From NCBI RefSeq assembly GCF_007993815.1, contig NZ_VJWE01000015.1, positions 258,694-322,693 of the forward strand: DNA of 64,000 nucleotides. The letters run 5' to 3'. The position numbers and the translations under genes were made by a program. The stretch is from Acidovorax delafieldii. Its GTDB lineage: Bacteria > Pseudomonadota > Gammaproteobacteria > Burkholderiales > Burkholderiaceae_C. The notes beneath the pieces were generated by a model. That model searched no databases, was not told the DNA's origin, and was given only the letters and a program-made list of their open reading frames with translations. Positions 25,382-34,211 of the stretch are shown piece after piece. Each line of letters starts with the position of its first letter. The first letter of the stretch is position 1.

Positions 25382-28030
25382 CTACACCTCTTGCCGCACC
25401 CGGCTTTCAAAGTCTTCGAGCGTCAGCGGGCGGCCAAACAGGTAGCCCTGGAAAGCCTGGCAGCCATGGGCCAAAAGAAATTGGTAGTGGGCGGTGGTCT
25501 CCACCCCCTCGGCGATCACGGACAGGCCCAGGCTGCCTGCCAGCGCGATGATGGAGCGGGCGATGGCCGCGTCGCTGGCGTCCAGCAGCACGTCGCGCAC
25601 AAAGCCCTGGTCGATCTTGATCTGGTCCAGTGGCAGGCGCTTGAGGTAGCTGAGCGACGAGTAGCCCGTGCCAAAGTCGTCCAGCGAAAACCCCAGGCCA
25701 TGGGCCTTGAGGGCGCGCATGGTGGCGATCACGCTGTCCACGTTGTCCAGCAGCAGGCTTTCGGTCAGCTCCAGTTTGATCTGTGCGGGGTTGGCGCCGG
25801 TCTGCTGCACCAGCGCCAGTACCTGGGCCACAAAGTCGTCTTGCAGAAACTGGCGGGCGCTCACGTTGATGGCAAGGCTCAGCTGCGCAAACTGCGGGTC
25901 TTGCTGCCAGCGGGCCTGCTGGCGGAGGGCGGTTTCCATGACCCAGTGGCCCAGTGGCAGGATGAGACCCGATTCTTCCGCCAGCGGGATGAACTCCGAC
26001 GGCGGCACCATGCCTTGGACCGGATGCTGCCAGCGCACCAGTGCCTCTGCGCCGGTCACGCGTCCCTGGCTGTCCACCTGCGGCTGGTACAGCAGCAGGA
26101 ATTGCGCGCGCCGCAGGCCGTTGTGCAGCTCGGTTTCCAGCAGGGCGCGGCGGTTCACGGCCTGCTGCATGTCGGGGTCAAAAAAGCGCAGTGTGTTGCG
26201 CCCGGCGTCCTTGGCGCGGTACATGGCCATGTCGGCCTGCTTGAGCACCTCGTCCACCGAGTCGCGCTGGTGATTGAGCAGGGTCACGCCGATGCTGGCG
26301 GTGAAGTGGTGTTCGTGCCCGGCCAGTTCGTAGGGCTGGCGCAATTGCGCCAGGATCAGCTCGCCCAGCGTGCGCGCCTGTGCGGCGGCCTCGGGGGCGT
26401 CGCTGCTCAGGTTCTGCAGCACCACCACAAACTCGTCACCTCCGAGGCGGGCCACGGTGTCCTGCTCGCGCACACAGCTGCGCAGGCGCTGGGCAACGTC
26501 CTTGAGCAGCAGGTCGCCCACCTCGTGGCCCCGGGTGTCGTTCAGGGTCTTGAAGTTGTCCAGGTCCACAAACAGCACGGCCGTGGTGAGGCCCGAGCGC
26601 GCACCGTTGACCAGCACCTGCTGCAGCCGGTCCACCAGCAGGCGGCGGTTGGGCAGTTGCGTGAGTGCGTCGTAGAACGCCAGGTAGCGTGCCTCGTCCT
26701 CGGCGGCCTTGCGGCCCGAGATGTCGATGTCGATGCAGAACATCTCGGGTGGGTGGCCCGGCACCTGGATGTAGGCATGGCTGGAGAACACATGCACCGG
26801 CGTGCCGTCCTTGCGCTGCAGTTGCAGCTCGCCCGCCGGAATCACCTCGCCGGTTGCGAACATGTGCTGCATGTGTGCCCGCACGCCGTCGCGCATGGGC
26901 GGCGGGATGATGAGGTCGAGCAGGTTGCCGCCCAGGGCTTCTTCGGCCGTGTAGCCGTACAGCTGCTCGGACGCCTGGTTCCAGTAGCTGGTGGTGCCGT
27001 CCTGCAGGTAGCCTTGCACCGAGATGGACGGGATGTTGCGCAGCAGCGAGCGAAAGCGCAACTCGGACTCGCGCAGCGCACTTTCAGCCTGCTTGCGCTT
27101 CGTGATGTCGCGGGCGAGGAACACCACAGCCGCCTGGCCACCCACCTGCACGCCCAGGGGCTGGGTGCGTCCTTCGAACTGGCGCAGTCCCGACAGGGTC
27201 TGCAGCTCGTATTCCACGCTGTGGGTCTGGCCAGACCGCAGCGTGTCCCGGATGAGCGCCATGAACCGTTCTGCCTGCTCGACGGGCAGCACATCGTACA
27301 GCCGTTTACCTACCAGCTCGGGGGCGCTGGCGACCAGGGTGGCGTCGTTGGGGGACAGTACCTCCACATACCGGCCCTGGGCATCCAGCACCAGCAGCAC
27401 ATCGGGGATGGCCTGCGTGATGGCATGCAGGCGGGCTGCCGTGCCAGTGAGTGCACGCTCGGTGGCCATGCGTTGCTCCACATCGTGCAGCAGCAGGCCC
27501 AGCACCACAGTGGCTGGGGTGAAGGTCAGCAGATAGGGCAGGGCCAGCGTCTGGTTGATGCGCTGCACGGCCTCGGCGGGCAGCAGCTGAAACAGCGCGA
27601 TCACCGCCGTGTGCAGCAGCAGCCCGAACAGCGCGAGGGGGACGGGCTCCACCCCGAGCCGCCCCCGGGCGCGGCCCTCGCGGTACACCAGCCCCATGGC
27701 CGTGCACAGCACGATCACCATAAGCCCCACCTCGGCACCCGCGCCCCCCAGCCACAGGCGCCCGGTGGCCGCCATCAGCGCCGCAATGCCCGCCACCAGC
27801 GGGCCGCCAAATAGGCCGGCCATGCTCAGCACCACCGAGCGCGCGTCAAAGATCACGCCCGGCATCAGCACCACCGGGGTGAGCATGCCCACCACGCAGA
27901 TCCCGCCGAAGATCAGCCCCGAAAAGACCTGGCCCACCCACGGGTGCTGGCGCCAGACGCGGATGTTGAACCCATGCAGAAAGCACAGCGCCAGCAGCAG
28001 CGCAACGCCTTTGACCAGCTCAATGAACAT
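25382..28030 (-). CDS. Membrane PAS-PAS-GGDEF-EAL cyclic-di-GMP enzyme
   Basis: The 882-residue protein has an N-terminal membrane module of about six helices (residues 1-190), similar to the 5TM sensor modules of the LytS type. Two PAS domains follow (about 205-325, starting ITQAIPDVLLVLDA, and 330-450, with SYWNQASEQLYGYTAEEALG). A GGDEF domain (about 455-615) has an intact GGDEF near 530. The EAL domain (about 635-880) has EALVRW and the DDFGTGYSSLSYLKRLP block. Both catalytic signatures look intact, so synthesis and breakdown of c-di-GMP are both possible. No other signalling gene is adjacent. It is the last core gene before the island. Confidence 0.93.
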   Translation of the reverse strand: MFIELVKGVALLLALCFLHGFNIRVWRQHPWVGQVFSGLIFGGICVVGMLTPVVLMPGVIFDARSVVLSMAGLFGGPLVAGIAALMAATGRLWLGGAGAEVGLMVIVLCTAMGLVYREGRARGRLGVEPVPLALFGLLLHTAVIALFQLLPAEAVQRINQTLALPYLLTFTPATVVLGLLLHDVEQRMATERALTGTAARLHAITQAIPDVLLVLDAQGRYVEVLSPNDATLVASAPELVGKRLYDVLPVEQAERFMALIRDTLRSGQTHSVEYELQTLSGLRQFEGRTQPLGVQVGGQAAVVFLARDITKRKQAESALRESELRFRSLLRNIPSISVQGYLQDGTTSYWNQASEQLYGYTAEEALGGNLLDLIIPPPMRDGVRAHMQHMFATGEVIPAGELQLQRKDGTPVHVFSSHAYIQVPGHPPEMFCIDIDISGRKAAEDEARYLAFYDALTQLPNRRLLVDRLQQVLVNGARSGLTTAVLFVDLDNFKTLNDTRGHEVGDLLLKDVAQRLRSCVREQDTVARLGGDEFVVVLQNLSSDAPEAAAQARTLGELILAQLRQPYELAGHEHHFTASIGVTLLNHQRDSVDEVLKQADMAMYRAKDAGRNTLRFFDPDMQQAVNRRALLETELHNGLRRAQFLLLYQPQVDSQGRVTGAEALVRWQHPVQGMVPPSEFIPLAEESGLILPLGHWVMETALRQQARWQQDPQFAQLSLAINVSARQFLQDDFVAQVLALVQQTGANPAQIKLELTESLLLDNVDSVIATMRALKAHGLGFSLDDFGTGYSSLSYLKRLPLDQIKIDQGFVRDVLLDASDAAIARSIIALAGSLGLSVIAEGVETTAHYQFLLAHGCQAFQGYLFGRPLTLEDFESRVRQEV

Positions 28031-28095
28031 GGGCCTCCGTGCTTTCCGAGGGGAAAGCCCATGATGGAGGAAACGTTGCGATCCGTAAACGTGTA

Positions 28096-28115
28096 AATGG
28101 CCCCGGATGGGGCCA
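28096..28115. terminator. Hairpin beside the left ftsY remnant
   Basis: An 8-bp perfect stem (ATGGCCCC, loop GGAT, GGGGCCAT) lies 33 bp left of the ftsY 3'-end copy. Read leftwards it is followed by a short TTTAC. It may be the original terminator of ftsY, left behind when the island entered. Confidence 0.4.
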
Positions 28116-28148
28116 TTGCTCGCAAGGTTGAGGGGGAGATCGCGAGGC

Positions 28149-28197
28149 TCAGCTCAGCAAAGCCTGGGAAAATTCGCGGGCATTGAAATTTCCAGGT
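28149..28197 (-). repeat. ftsY 3'-end remnant, left repeat of the island
   Basis: Read on the minus strand this encodes FNAREFSQALLS plus stop, against FNAREFAQALLS plus stop in ftsY. Against 38087-38137 I count three substitutions and a 1-2 bp gap in about 50 positions, with a 20-bp identical core. It is not part of any intact gene. Confidence 0.8.
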
Positions 28198-28302
28198 TCG
28201 ATGCACATTGGAAGTGGGTCGCAGACTGATGACGCCCGTCGCGCAGGGTGCATCGTGCTTCTGAGACGCTCTTGTCTGCAAATTGCGCTACTTGCGGGAC
28301 GC

Positions 28303-28995
28303 TCACCTGAGCAGACCGTAGCCCCATTGAAGTTTGCTCTTGCGCGACGGCTCCTCGTTGATCTGAAAGCGCCCAAAATACCGATCTCCCCAGGTTCTTT
28401 GCGATACCAGGTCAAATGCGCAGTCGAAGGCCATATCCCGGATGCACTCCGCATTGGGAGACCAAAAATTCGTAATATCGCCTGCAAGGGAGGAGTGCCG
28501 GTAGTAACGGGCGACAGGTTCTTGCAAACCCAGGTCGTTCGCAGCATGGCTTTCGAGGTGCAAGGTACCCTTGCACAGAGAGCGAGCAATCGCCATTGCC
28601 TTCACCATATCTGGCAGGTGGTACAGGACGCCCAGAAAAAGTACGTGATCAAAAGTTCCCAGCTCATCCGCAGTCAGGTCGTAGATATTGGCACGGTGGT
28701 ACTGAAAATTCCGCCCTGTAATCTCTTCCATGACACCAAAGCCATGAGCATTTTTAGGCCGATAGTCGACTGCCACTACCTCAGCACCCCGTTGATGGGC
28801 GGCCAGCGAGAAAAATCCGTCGGATGACCCTATGTCCAAAACTCTCTGGCCATTTAAATTTTGGGCGAAATCGATATCATCCAGTAAAAATCCTGGATTG
28901 TAACTGCCGGGTGTAACGAGGCCAGGGTAAATTTCGAACGCATGATGCCAATGCTTCACAGAGGCGACCAGTTGCTGGGCTTTTTCGAAATTCAA
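28303..28995 (-). CDS. SAM-dependent methyltransferase of the island
   Basis: The 230-residue class I methyltransferase has the SAM motif RVLDIGSSDGFFSLAAHQRGA (about 50-70), the acidic motif VVAVDY and the later FDHVLFLGVLYHLPD. It resembles the CmoB/DUF1698 group and methyltransferases of polysaccharide clusters. The start is a TTG at 28995, supported by a GAGGAG site 5 bp upstream; no ATG fits. The base composition is clearly more AT-rich than in core genes. It is the last gene of the leftward island cluster. The substrate, perhaps a sugar or lipid, is unknown. Confidence 0.82.
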   Translation of the reverse strand: MNFEKAQQLVASVKHWHHAFEIYPGLVTPGSYNPGFLLDDIDFAQNLNGQRVLDIGSSDGFFSLAAHQRGAEVVAVDYRPKNAHGFGVMEEITGRNFQYHRANIYDLTADELGTFDHVLFLGVLYHLPDMVKAMAIARSLCKGTLHLESHAANDLGLQEPVARYYRHSSLAGDITNFWSPNAECIRDMAFDCAFDLVSQRTWGDRYFGRFQINEEPSRKSKLQWGYGLLR

Positions 28996-29077
28996 ATTTA
29001 CTCCTCATTTTTTAAAAATTAATCTCGCAAGATGTGAGAATTGCGAAAATATTCATACCGTGATTCAAGGTGCAAGT

Positions 29078-29683
29078 CTACTGCTTGCAAAGATAGTCTG
29101 GCACCGTATTCTTGTGCATGAAGGGGTCCACAAGGTCGCTGGAGTATTCGCCAGCGATCAGGCGTTGTGGCGGAAGAAAATGAGACCTGAAGAAGCGACT
29201 GAACGTCGCAAGGAGTTCTCCCCGCGTGGTCAGGCGGATACAACTTCCCTGATCGACAAATAGGGTGCCAGACTCCATTTGCTCAGTGAGCCTCACCTCC
29301 ATCAGTCGATGCTCTTTGATGTATTCCTCGCGAAATATATAGTCTAGATAATTCAATTGGATGCCTCCCCCACGTTGCTGGATTTTTTCTAGAAAATAAA
29401 ACGACAGCGAGCGGTCTATGATGGTCGGAAAGGTGATTGCCAATATATAGCCGAGCAGTCCACAGATGGCGATATTTTGAACTTTCTCCAGTGGGTTGAA
29501 GTAATTTGAAAATGGTGTTATTGTGATGAGGAGGGCATATGCAAGTAATGCGAGGGTGCAAGCCCAAATGGCCGCGTAGAATACAACATCTACTTTGAAT
29601 AATCGGATGTAAATCCAATATGTAGCTACTGCAATGGCTGCATAGGTCGCTATTCCCGCGACGGAGAGAGCTGCACGTTCCAT
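29078..29683 (-). CDS. Unknown membrane protein with winged-helix-like C-terminus
   Basis: I do not recognise the family. The 201-residue protein has four hydrophobic helices (about 5-25, 30-50, 69-90 and a shorter last one). A soluble C-terminal domain (about 115-195) follows, whose pattern RLTEQMESGTLFVDQGSCIRLTTRGELLATF resembles a winged helix with a beta wing. The ATG at 29683 shares one base with the stop of the glycosyltransferase (TGATG), so it is coupled to it. A longer frame from 29737 would overlap the glycosyltransferase and is rejected. Similar small membrane partners accompany polyprenol-sugar transferases, so a helper role is possible. Confidence 0.65.
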   Translation of the reverse strand: MERAALSVAGIATYAAIAVATYWIYIRLFKVDVVFYAAIWACTLALLAYALLITITPFSNYFNPLEKVQNIAICGLLGYILAITFPTIIDRSLSFYFLEKIQQRGGGIQLNYLDYIFREEYIKEHRLMEVRLTEQMESGTLFVDQGSCIRLTTRGELLATFSRFFRSHFLPPQRLIAGEYSSDLVDPFMHKNTVPDYLCKQ

Positions 29684-30735
29684 CAAATATCCTGCTGAAG
29701 GAGTGAGTGTGAGATGTTGTTGCCGGACAAGCTGCATCCTGAGGTCGGCTGAGCAAGCAGTCTCGCTGATGGGGCTGGGGTACCGCCAGTAACAAGGTCC
29801 TCCGATGTCTCGATCCGAATCGAGAACGGTTGCGCCCGATCAAGCGCCCGTTCAGTCCGCTTGCGGAGCTTTTGCAGTCGCGAGGACAGCCCCACAGATA
29901 CCACTACAACCACAGCCGAGACAACAACAACAGCCATGGCGACGGACGAGAGGTTGGCGTGCAGTCCTGCGGCCATAAGTCCACCCAGGACCATTCCGCC
30001 GACTGACGCCAGCCCCGCGAAGAGTGCGGTGTTCAGAGCGAGCCGACGCTGGACCACAGGAGCCAACACTGCGAGCGAAGCCACACCGTGCAGCACAAGT
30101 TTGCGCAAGTTCATCTTGGAGCGGCCTGCGTACCGCCGCCCGCGGTCCACTCGCACTTTTCGCATCTCCAGACCAGATGCAAGCACAGTGGCAGCAAGGT
30201 GCTGGGAGAGTGTTGTCATCGTGCTCAGCCGCTGAACCGCAGTCCCCCGGAGTGCCATGAAGTTGCCAAAGTTCATCCGGTAGCCCGTCAGGCAGCGGAA
30301 GAGTGCCTTGTAGGCAGCATAGAGCAGCTGAAAGAGAGGTCCGTCATTGCGTTTTCCGCGGGAGGCCGCCACGACATCGACGATTGCCTCATTTTGGGCC
30401 ACCAGTTCAGCGATTGCCTCGGGTACGTCTTCCCCGTCGGAATCCATGACCACCACCCATTGATCAGTGCGCACATATCTCGCGATGTAACGCAGACCGA
30501 CTGCGATCGCCGCTTGATGTCCCCGATTTCTGCTCAGGCGTATGACGCGAAGATCCTGCGCGGAATTTCTGGCAACAGGATATACAAATGGATGGCGCAG
30601 CGACCCATCGTCTACGACCACGACGCAGTAAGGTTCTTGAATGCTGATCTCGAGATGTCGTAGCAACTGCGAGCAGGCCTCCGCGTCCTCGTACACGGGC
30701 ATGAGCACAATGAGCTTTGCGCACAACTTAGGCAT
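29683..30735 (-). CDS. GT2-family glycosyltransferase (polyprenol-phosphate type)
   Basis: The 350-residue protein has a GT-A catalytic domain: LIVLMPVYEDAEACSQLL at the start, VVVVDDGS as the nucleotide-sugar loop, and the metal-binding DSDGED near residue 97. LSRNRGHQAAIAVGL is typical of DPM1/GtrB/ArnC-type enzymes that make polyprenyl-phosphate sugars. Two helices follow (about 235-257 and 266-285), then a polar tail. The probable product is a lipid-linked monosaccharide that a membrane transferase would use; the 1031-residue protein encoded divergently is a candidate. The sugar is unknown. Confidence 0.87.
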   Translation of the reverse strand: MPKLCAKLIVLMPVYEDAEACSQLLRHLEISIQEPYCVVVVDDGSLRHPFVYPVARNSAQDLRVIRLSRNRGHQAAIAVGLRYIARYVRTDQWVVVMDSDGEDVPEAIAELVAQNEAIVDVVAASRGKRNDGPLFQLLYAAYKALFRCLTGYRMNFGNFMALRGTAVQRLSTMTTLSQHLAATVLASGLEMRKVRVDRGRRYAGRSKMNLRKLVLHGVASLAVLAPVVQRRLALNTALFAGLASVGGMVLGGLMAAGLHANLSSVAMAVVVVSAVVVVVSVGLSSRLQKLRKRTERALDRAQPFSIRIETSEDLVTGGTPAPSARLLAQPTSGCSLSGNNISHSLLQQDI

Positions 30736-31115
30736 CAGGGCATCTCAAGAAAAACGAAACGCTGAAAATATTGGTGCGCAGCTGAATGTCGGGGGGCTTT
30801 GTTGAAGGAGTACAGGGTCTACCGCAAAAAAGCTAACGTCCAGACACCAGGGCAGGAGCGGCAAATCGTTGGCAACTGAGGGCATATGCGGTCCACATTC
30901 GCGTTCATTTGAGCAGAATGGCACCACTCGCTACGCACCGGGGGCATTGTTACACTGAGCGACCGATTGTCCTTGCTTTCCACCATCTGACGGGGATAAG
31001 TAGCCGTTTTCGCCCCCGACTGTGAGGCTCTGAACTCCTGGGGCAGGCTCGGGTTAGCGCCTCTCATTTTCCCGTGTCCCGTCCCCCCAATTGTCCCCGC
31101 AGGTTTTACCAGGTC
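30736..31115. other. 380-bp intergenic region inside the island, no gene seen
   Basis: This divergent spacer between the GT2 gene and the 1031-residue membrane protein must hold both promoters. I see no supported gene, RNA or repeat in it, and no convincing operator. Short frames here lack ribosome binding sites. Confidence 0.5.
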
Positions 31116-34100
31116 ATGAGTGTTCATCTTTTTTGCACGGCAATTTGGCAACGTGTACTCGACCGGACTGTGCACTTTGTGCGGTGGGACCGAAACCTGC
31201 AGATTGCCTTGCTGCTCTTTTGCACAAGTTTTCTGGTTTTCAACAGCAATTTGAGAACGATAGGTGCGGTGGACACCTATGCAGCGCGATATCTGCCCTT
31301 GTCGATTTGGAAAAATGGCAGTCTCCTTCTAGATCCCATCGCAAACCACGTGGCTCAAGGACTCGCTGTTCCTCAGAAGTCGGGTCAGCAGGGTGAAGCT
31401 TGGTGGATGTTAAAGACTCAGCAGGAAAAGCTGGTGTCGATGTATCCACCCGTCACGCCACTGGTTGTAGCGCCGCTCTATTTGCCCGCGGTCATCTATT
31501 TGAATGCCACGGACTGGAGCCCACAGCGTGTTGAACGGGTCGCTCGCGTTATGGAAAAACTGGCAGCGTCCTTCGTCACGAGCATATGTGTGGCTTGGAT
31601 GTTTTTGTTGCTTCGTCGGCAATCCGAGGTGCCCGTTGCAGCAAGCTTGACCACCTTGTTCGCATTTGGTACGTCCACATGGGTTATCAGTAGCCAAGCG
31701 CTTTGGATGCATGGTGTAGCGCAATTGCTTGTAATTGGCCTGCTGTGGTTGGCTGTGAGTCAGCAAAAATCGCCCGGACGGGCCCTCTTTGGGGGACTGC
31801 TTTGCGGATTGCTCGGCTGTAATCGGCAACCGGACGCAATTTTGGCCATGGCCTTTGTTGCATATGCGTTTGCACTCGACCGCCGGAATTTCGGATTTTT
31901 CGTTTTTGGGGGGGCACTCCCGGTAGCCGCCACATTTGCGTACAACCTTCAAGTGGTGGGCCATGTTTTGGGTGGATACGGCCTCGCACTTGGAGGAAAT
32001 CGGATCCTCATGTCCTGGACGGGTACCTTGGAAGGAGTCTGGGGCTTGTTAGTAAGCCCTGTGCATGGCTTGCTGACGTTCTCTCCGTTCCTGGCCTTTG
32101 CTCCACTGGGGTTGCTGCTCCATGCCAAGCAACCTCGCACGCGTTTGCTGTCCATGGCCGTGGGGGCTGCCGTTGTGTGTCAGATATTTTTCTACGGAGC
32201 GGTGAACTGGATCGCCGGAGTGAGTTGGGGGCCGCGATTCTTGACGGACGCGTTGCCGCTACTCTTTTGGGCGCTGCCCCCTGTAATCCGTCATTTCGGA
32301 GTCATCGGTCGCAGGGCTTTTGCGGCGCTTGGGTTGATTGCTGTTGTCAGTTCTTTGATCGGAGCATTTGGCTACAACGGCATTGCCCACGCAGCCTACC
32401 TTGGAGACCATCCCGGACGAAACTATAAAGAGCACAAAGTAAATGCAGAAAAAGCTGCTTGGATGTTTGCTCATTCGCCGTGGAAATCCCTGCCCGTGTT
32501 TTTCAATGATCTGTTCCCGGGCCTCTACGGATCAATCGACCGACTGAGTATTTCCTCGGATGGAACTGCCACCGTAGAGGGGTGGTCGCTTTTCGGCAGT
32601 CGTCAACCGTTTGATGTCCATTTATTGGTCGATGGGGTGCGTATACCAGGTGGTGCAAATCATTTTGAGTACCGTGAGGATGTAGCGAAGTTCATGGGCA
32701 ATTCCGCCGCAGGGGCGTGGAAAATATCTTTCCCTGCCTCGCTCATGAAGTCGGACCGTCCCGTATTCAGTGCCTGGGTCCGTTCGCATCCCAATGCCCC
32801 GCCTTGGGCACTTCAGGCATTCGAACTACCAAAGCCTGTGGTTGTTGCCCCGTTGGTCGCATTGACTCCCGCTGAGGCTTCCTGGAAAGGGGCGATTGAT
32901 GTGGTGCACGTGTATCCCAACCGGGGTGTTGACGTTGTAGGATGGACCACGCGCGGCCAACTTGCGCCTGAAAACTTGGAACTGTGGCTCGACGGTAAAC
33001 GGGTCGCGGTGATCGACGCCTTCCACAGGCGGCCGGACGTAGAGCAAGTGCTGGGGATCAGCAGTCCTAGCGGATGGAGAGTCCGTATCCCAGCGCGCAG
33101 CTTGACCGAGGGGGAGCACCAAGTCTCCGTCGTACTGCCACAGCAGAGCCTCTCCCTTACACCACAGCACCTCATCGCCAAGAAGTTCTCGGTTACGGCT
33201 ACGGCCGCTCGTCCGCATTGGTCTCCCAGCATGCCAATGAGCGATATGGCCGGACTCGCAGCCAAGCTGCTGGAGCATCAACAAGAGGTGGGCGGCTATT
33301 GGCTGACCGACTACACCAGTGATACGCGCTTTGACAAACCGGGCATCGAGTTAAACGTGTTCTCTACCGCGGCGATCGTCGATCTGCTCAGCCCAGTGAG
33401 CGATCGATGGGAGCTCTCCGGCATGCTCAATCGGGCCAAGGGCTTTCTCTCCATGCAAATTGAGGAGGAGTCGGGCCTCGTTCGCTACCATGGGCGCCCT
33501 GATATGCCTTCCCACGGTGTACTGGGGTGCAAGATCACACCAGATGCGGACGATACTGCGCTGGTTTGGCGATTGGCGCCGGTGTCAGATGACAAGCTGA
33601 AGGCAAGGGCCCGCGCCATGCTGGAAGCATTCAAAACGCCAGAGGGTCTTTACCGCACATGGTTATCTACATCTGACCACTACGATTGCGTTGATCCTGG
33701 CAGGGACCCCAATCCTGCTGACATTGGCATCCAGATCCATGTCCTGATGTGGCTTAACCAAGTGGATGCCACTGCGGCACGGGAGTTCTGCAAAGTGCTG
33801 CAATCGCGCTCTGAGGACCCGTCTTTTTGGGTTTACTACAAAAAAGCGCCGGCTGCCGTTGTGTGGCGATTGCCCGCGTTGCGTGCCATGGGATGTCCCA
33901 TCAAGCTGCCTCAATCTCTGCTCACCGTCGAAGATGCCGATCAGCGGCTTTGGTTGCGGATCATTGAGCGGATTCAGGTCACAGAAGCGGGAATTGACCG
34001 GCACGAGCTCCAGATAAATGAAGACCTGCTGAGACAGGTGGCTGAGGGTGGGTTCTCGCGCGTTTGGCAGTCGCCCCTGTTGTACTTCCACAATGACCTG

Positions 34101-34211
34101 ACTGCCACGGTGCGCCGATACTACTGGTCGCCCGAGTTGGGGTTGGCGCTTTGGCTGCGCCTTTTCGCGGCAACAGAGCAGGCCGGTCCTGCGGCTGCGC
34201 TTCGTCGATGA
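31116..34211 (+). CDS. Giant membrane protein: GT-C-like N-terminus, beta repeats, terpene-cyclase-like toroid
   Basis: The 1031-residue protein starts at ATG 31116; a GTG at 31074 is in frame. Residues ~28-450 form about ten helices, with a first-loop DTYAARYLPLSIWKNGSL that recalls GT-C lipid-sugar transferases. Two similar beta-sandwich repeats follow (about 475-570, VEGWSLFGSRQPFDVHLLVDG; and 593-680, VDVVGWTTRGQLAPENLELWLDG). Residues ~705-1020 look like an alpha/alpha toroid of the prenyltransferase/squalene-cyclase type. A QW-like motif QEVGGYW and DADDTA at 810-815 fit the DxDDTA acid motif of class II terpene cyclases. The combination is not one I know. It overlaps the UbiA gene by 4 bp. 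The function is unknown; a lipid-glycan role is inferred. Confidence 0.7.
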   Translation: MSVHLFCTAIWQRVLDRTVHFVRWDRNLQIALLLFCTSFLVFNSNLRTIGAVDTYAARYLPLSIWKNGSLLLDPIANHVAQGLAVPQKSGQQGEAWWMLKTQQEKLVSMYPPVTPLVVAPLYLPAVIYLNATDWSPQRVERVARVMEKLAASFVTSICVAWMFLLLRRQSEVPVAASLTTLFAFGTSTWVISSQALWMHGVAQLLVIGLLWLAVSQQKSPGRALFGGLLCGLLGCNRQPDAILAMAFVAYAFALDRRNFGFFVFGGALPVAATFAYNLQVVGHVLGGYGLALGGNRILMSWTGTLEGVWGLLVSPVHGLLTFSPFLAFAPLGLLLHAKQPRTRLLSMAVGAAVVCQIFFYGAVNWIAGVSWGPRFLTDALPLLFWALPPVIRHFGVIGRRAFAALGLIAVVSSLIGAFGYNGIAHAAYLGDHPGRNYKEHKVNAEKAAWMFAHSPWKSLPVFFNDLFPGLYGSIDRLSISSDGTATVEGWSLFGSRQPFDVHLLVDGVRIPGGANHFEYREDVAKFMGNSAAGAWKISFPASLMKSDRPVFSAWVRSHPNAPPWALQAFELPKPVVVAPLVALTPAEASWKGAIDVVHVYPNRGVDVVGWTTRGQLAPENLELWLDGKRVAVIDAFHRRPDVEQVLGISSPSGWRVRIPARSLTEGEHQVSVVLPQQSLSLTPQHLIAKKFSVTATAARPHWSPSMPMSDMAGLAAKLLEHQQEVGGYWLTDYTSDTRFDKPGIELNVFSTAAIVDLLSPVSDRWELSGMLNRAKGFLSMQIEEESGLVRYHGRPDMPSHGVLGCKITPDADDTALVWRLAPVSDDKLKARARAMLEAFKTPEGLYRTWLSTSDHYDCVDPGRDPNPADIGIQIHVLMWLNQVDATAAREFCKVLQSRSEDPSFWVYYKKAPAAVVWRLPALRAMGCPIKLPQSLLTVEDADQRLWLRIIERIQVTEAGIDRHELQINEDLLRQVAEGGFSRVWQSPLLYFHNDLTATVRRYYWSPELGLALWLRLFAATEQAGPAAALRR

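Noticed and set aside
24761..27814. A 1017-codon open frame on the plus strand
   Set aside because: It is antisense to the GGDEF/EAL and EF-hand-like genes, whose motifs are intact. Its product has His/Gln/Gly-rich composition typical of shadow frames in GC-rich DNA.
28149..28589. A 146-codon minus-strand frame ending in the ftsY remnant
   Set aside because: It runs through the island boundary and antisense to the methyltransferase in another frame. Only its last dozen residues mean anything, as the ftsY copy.
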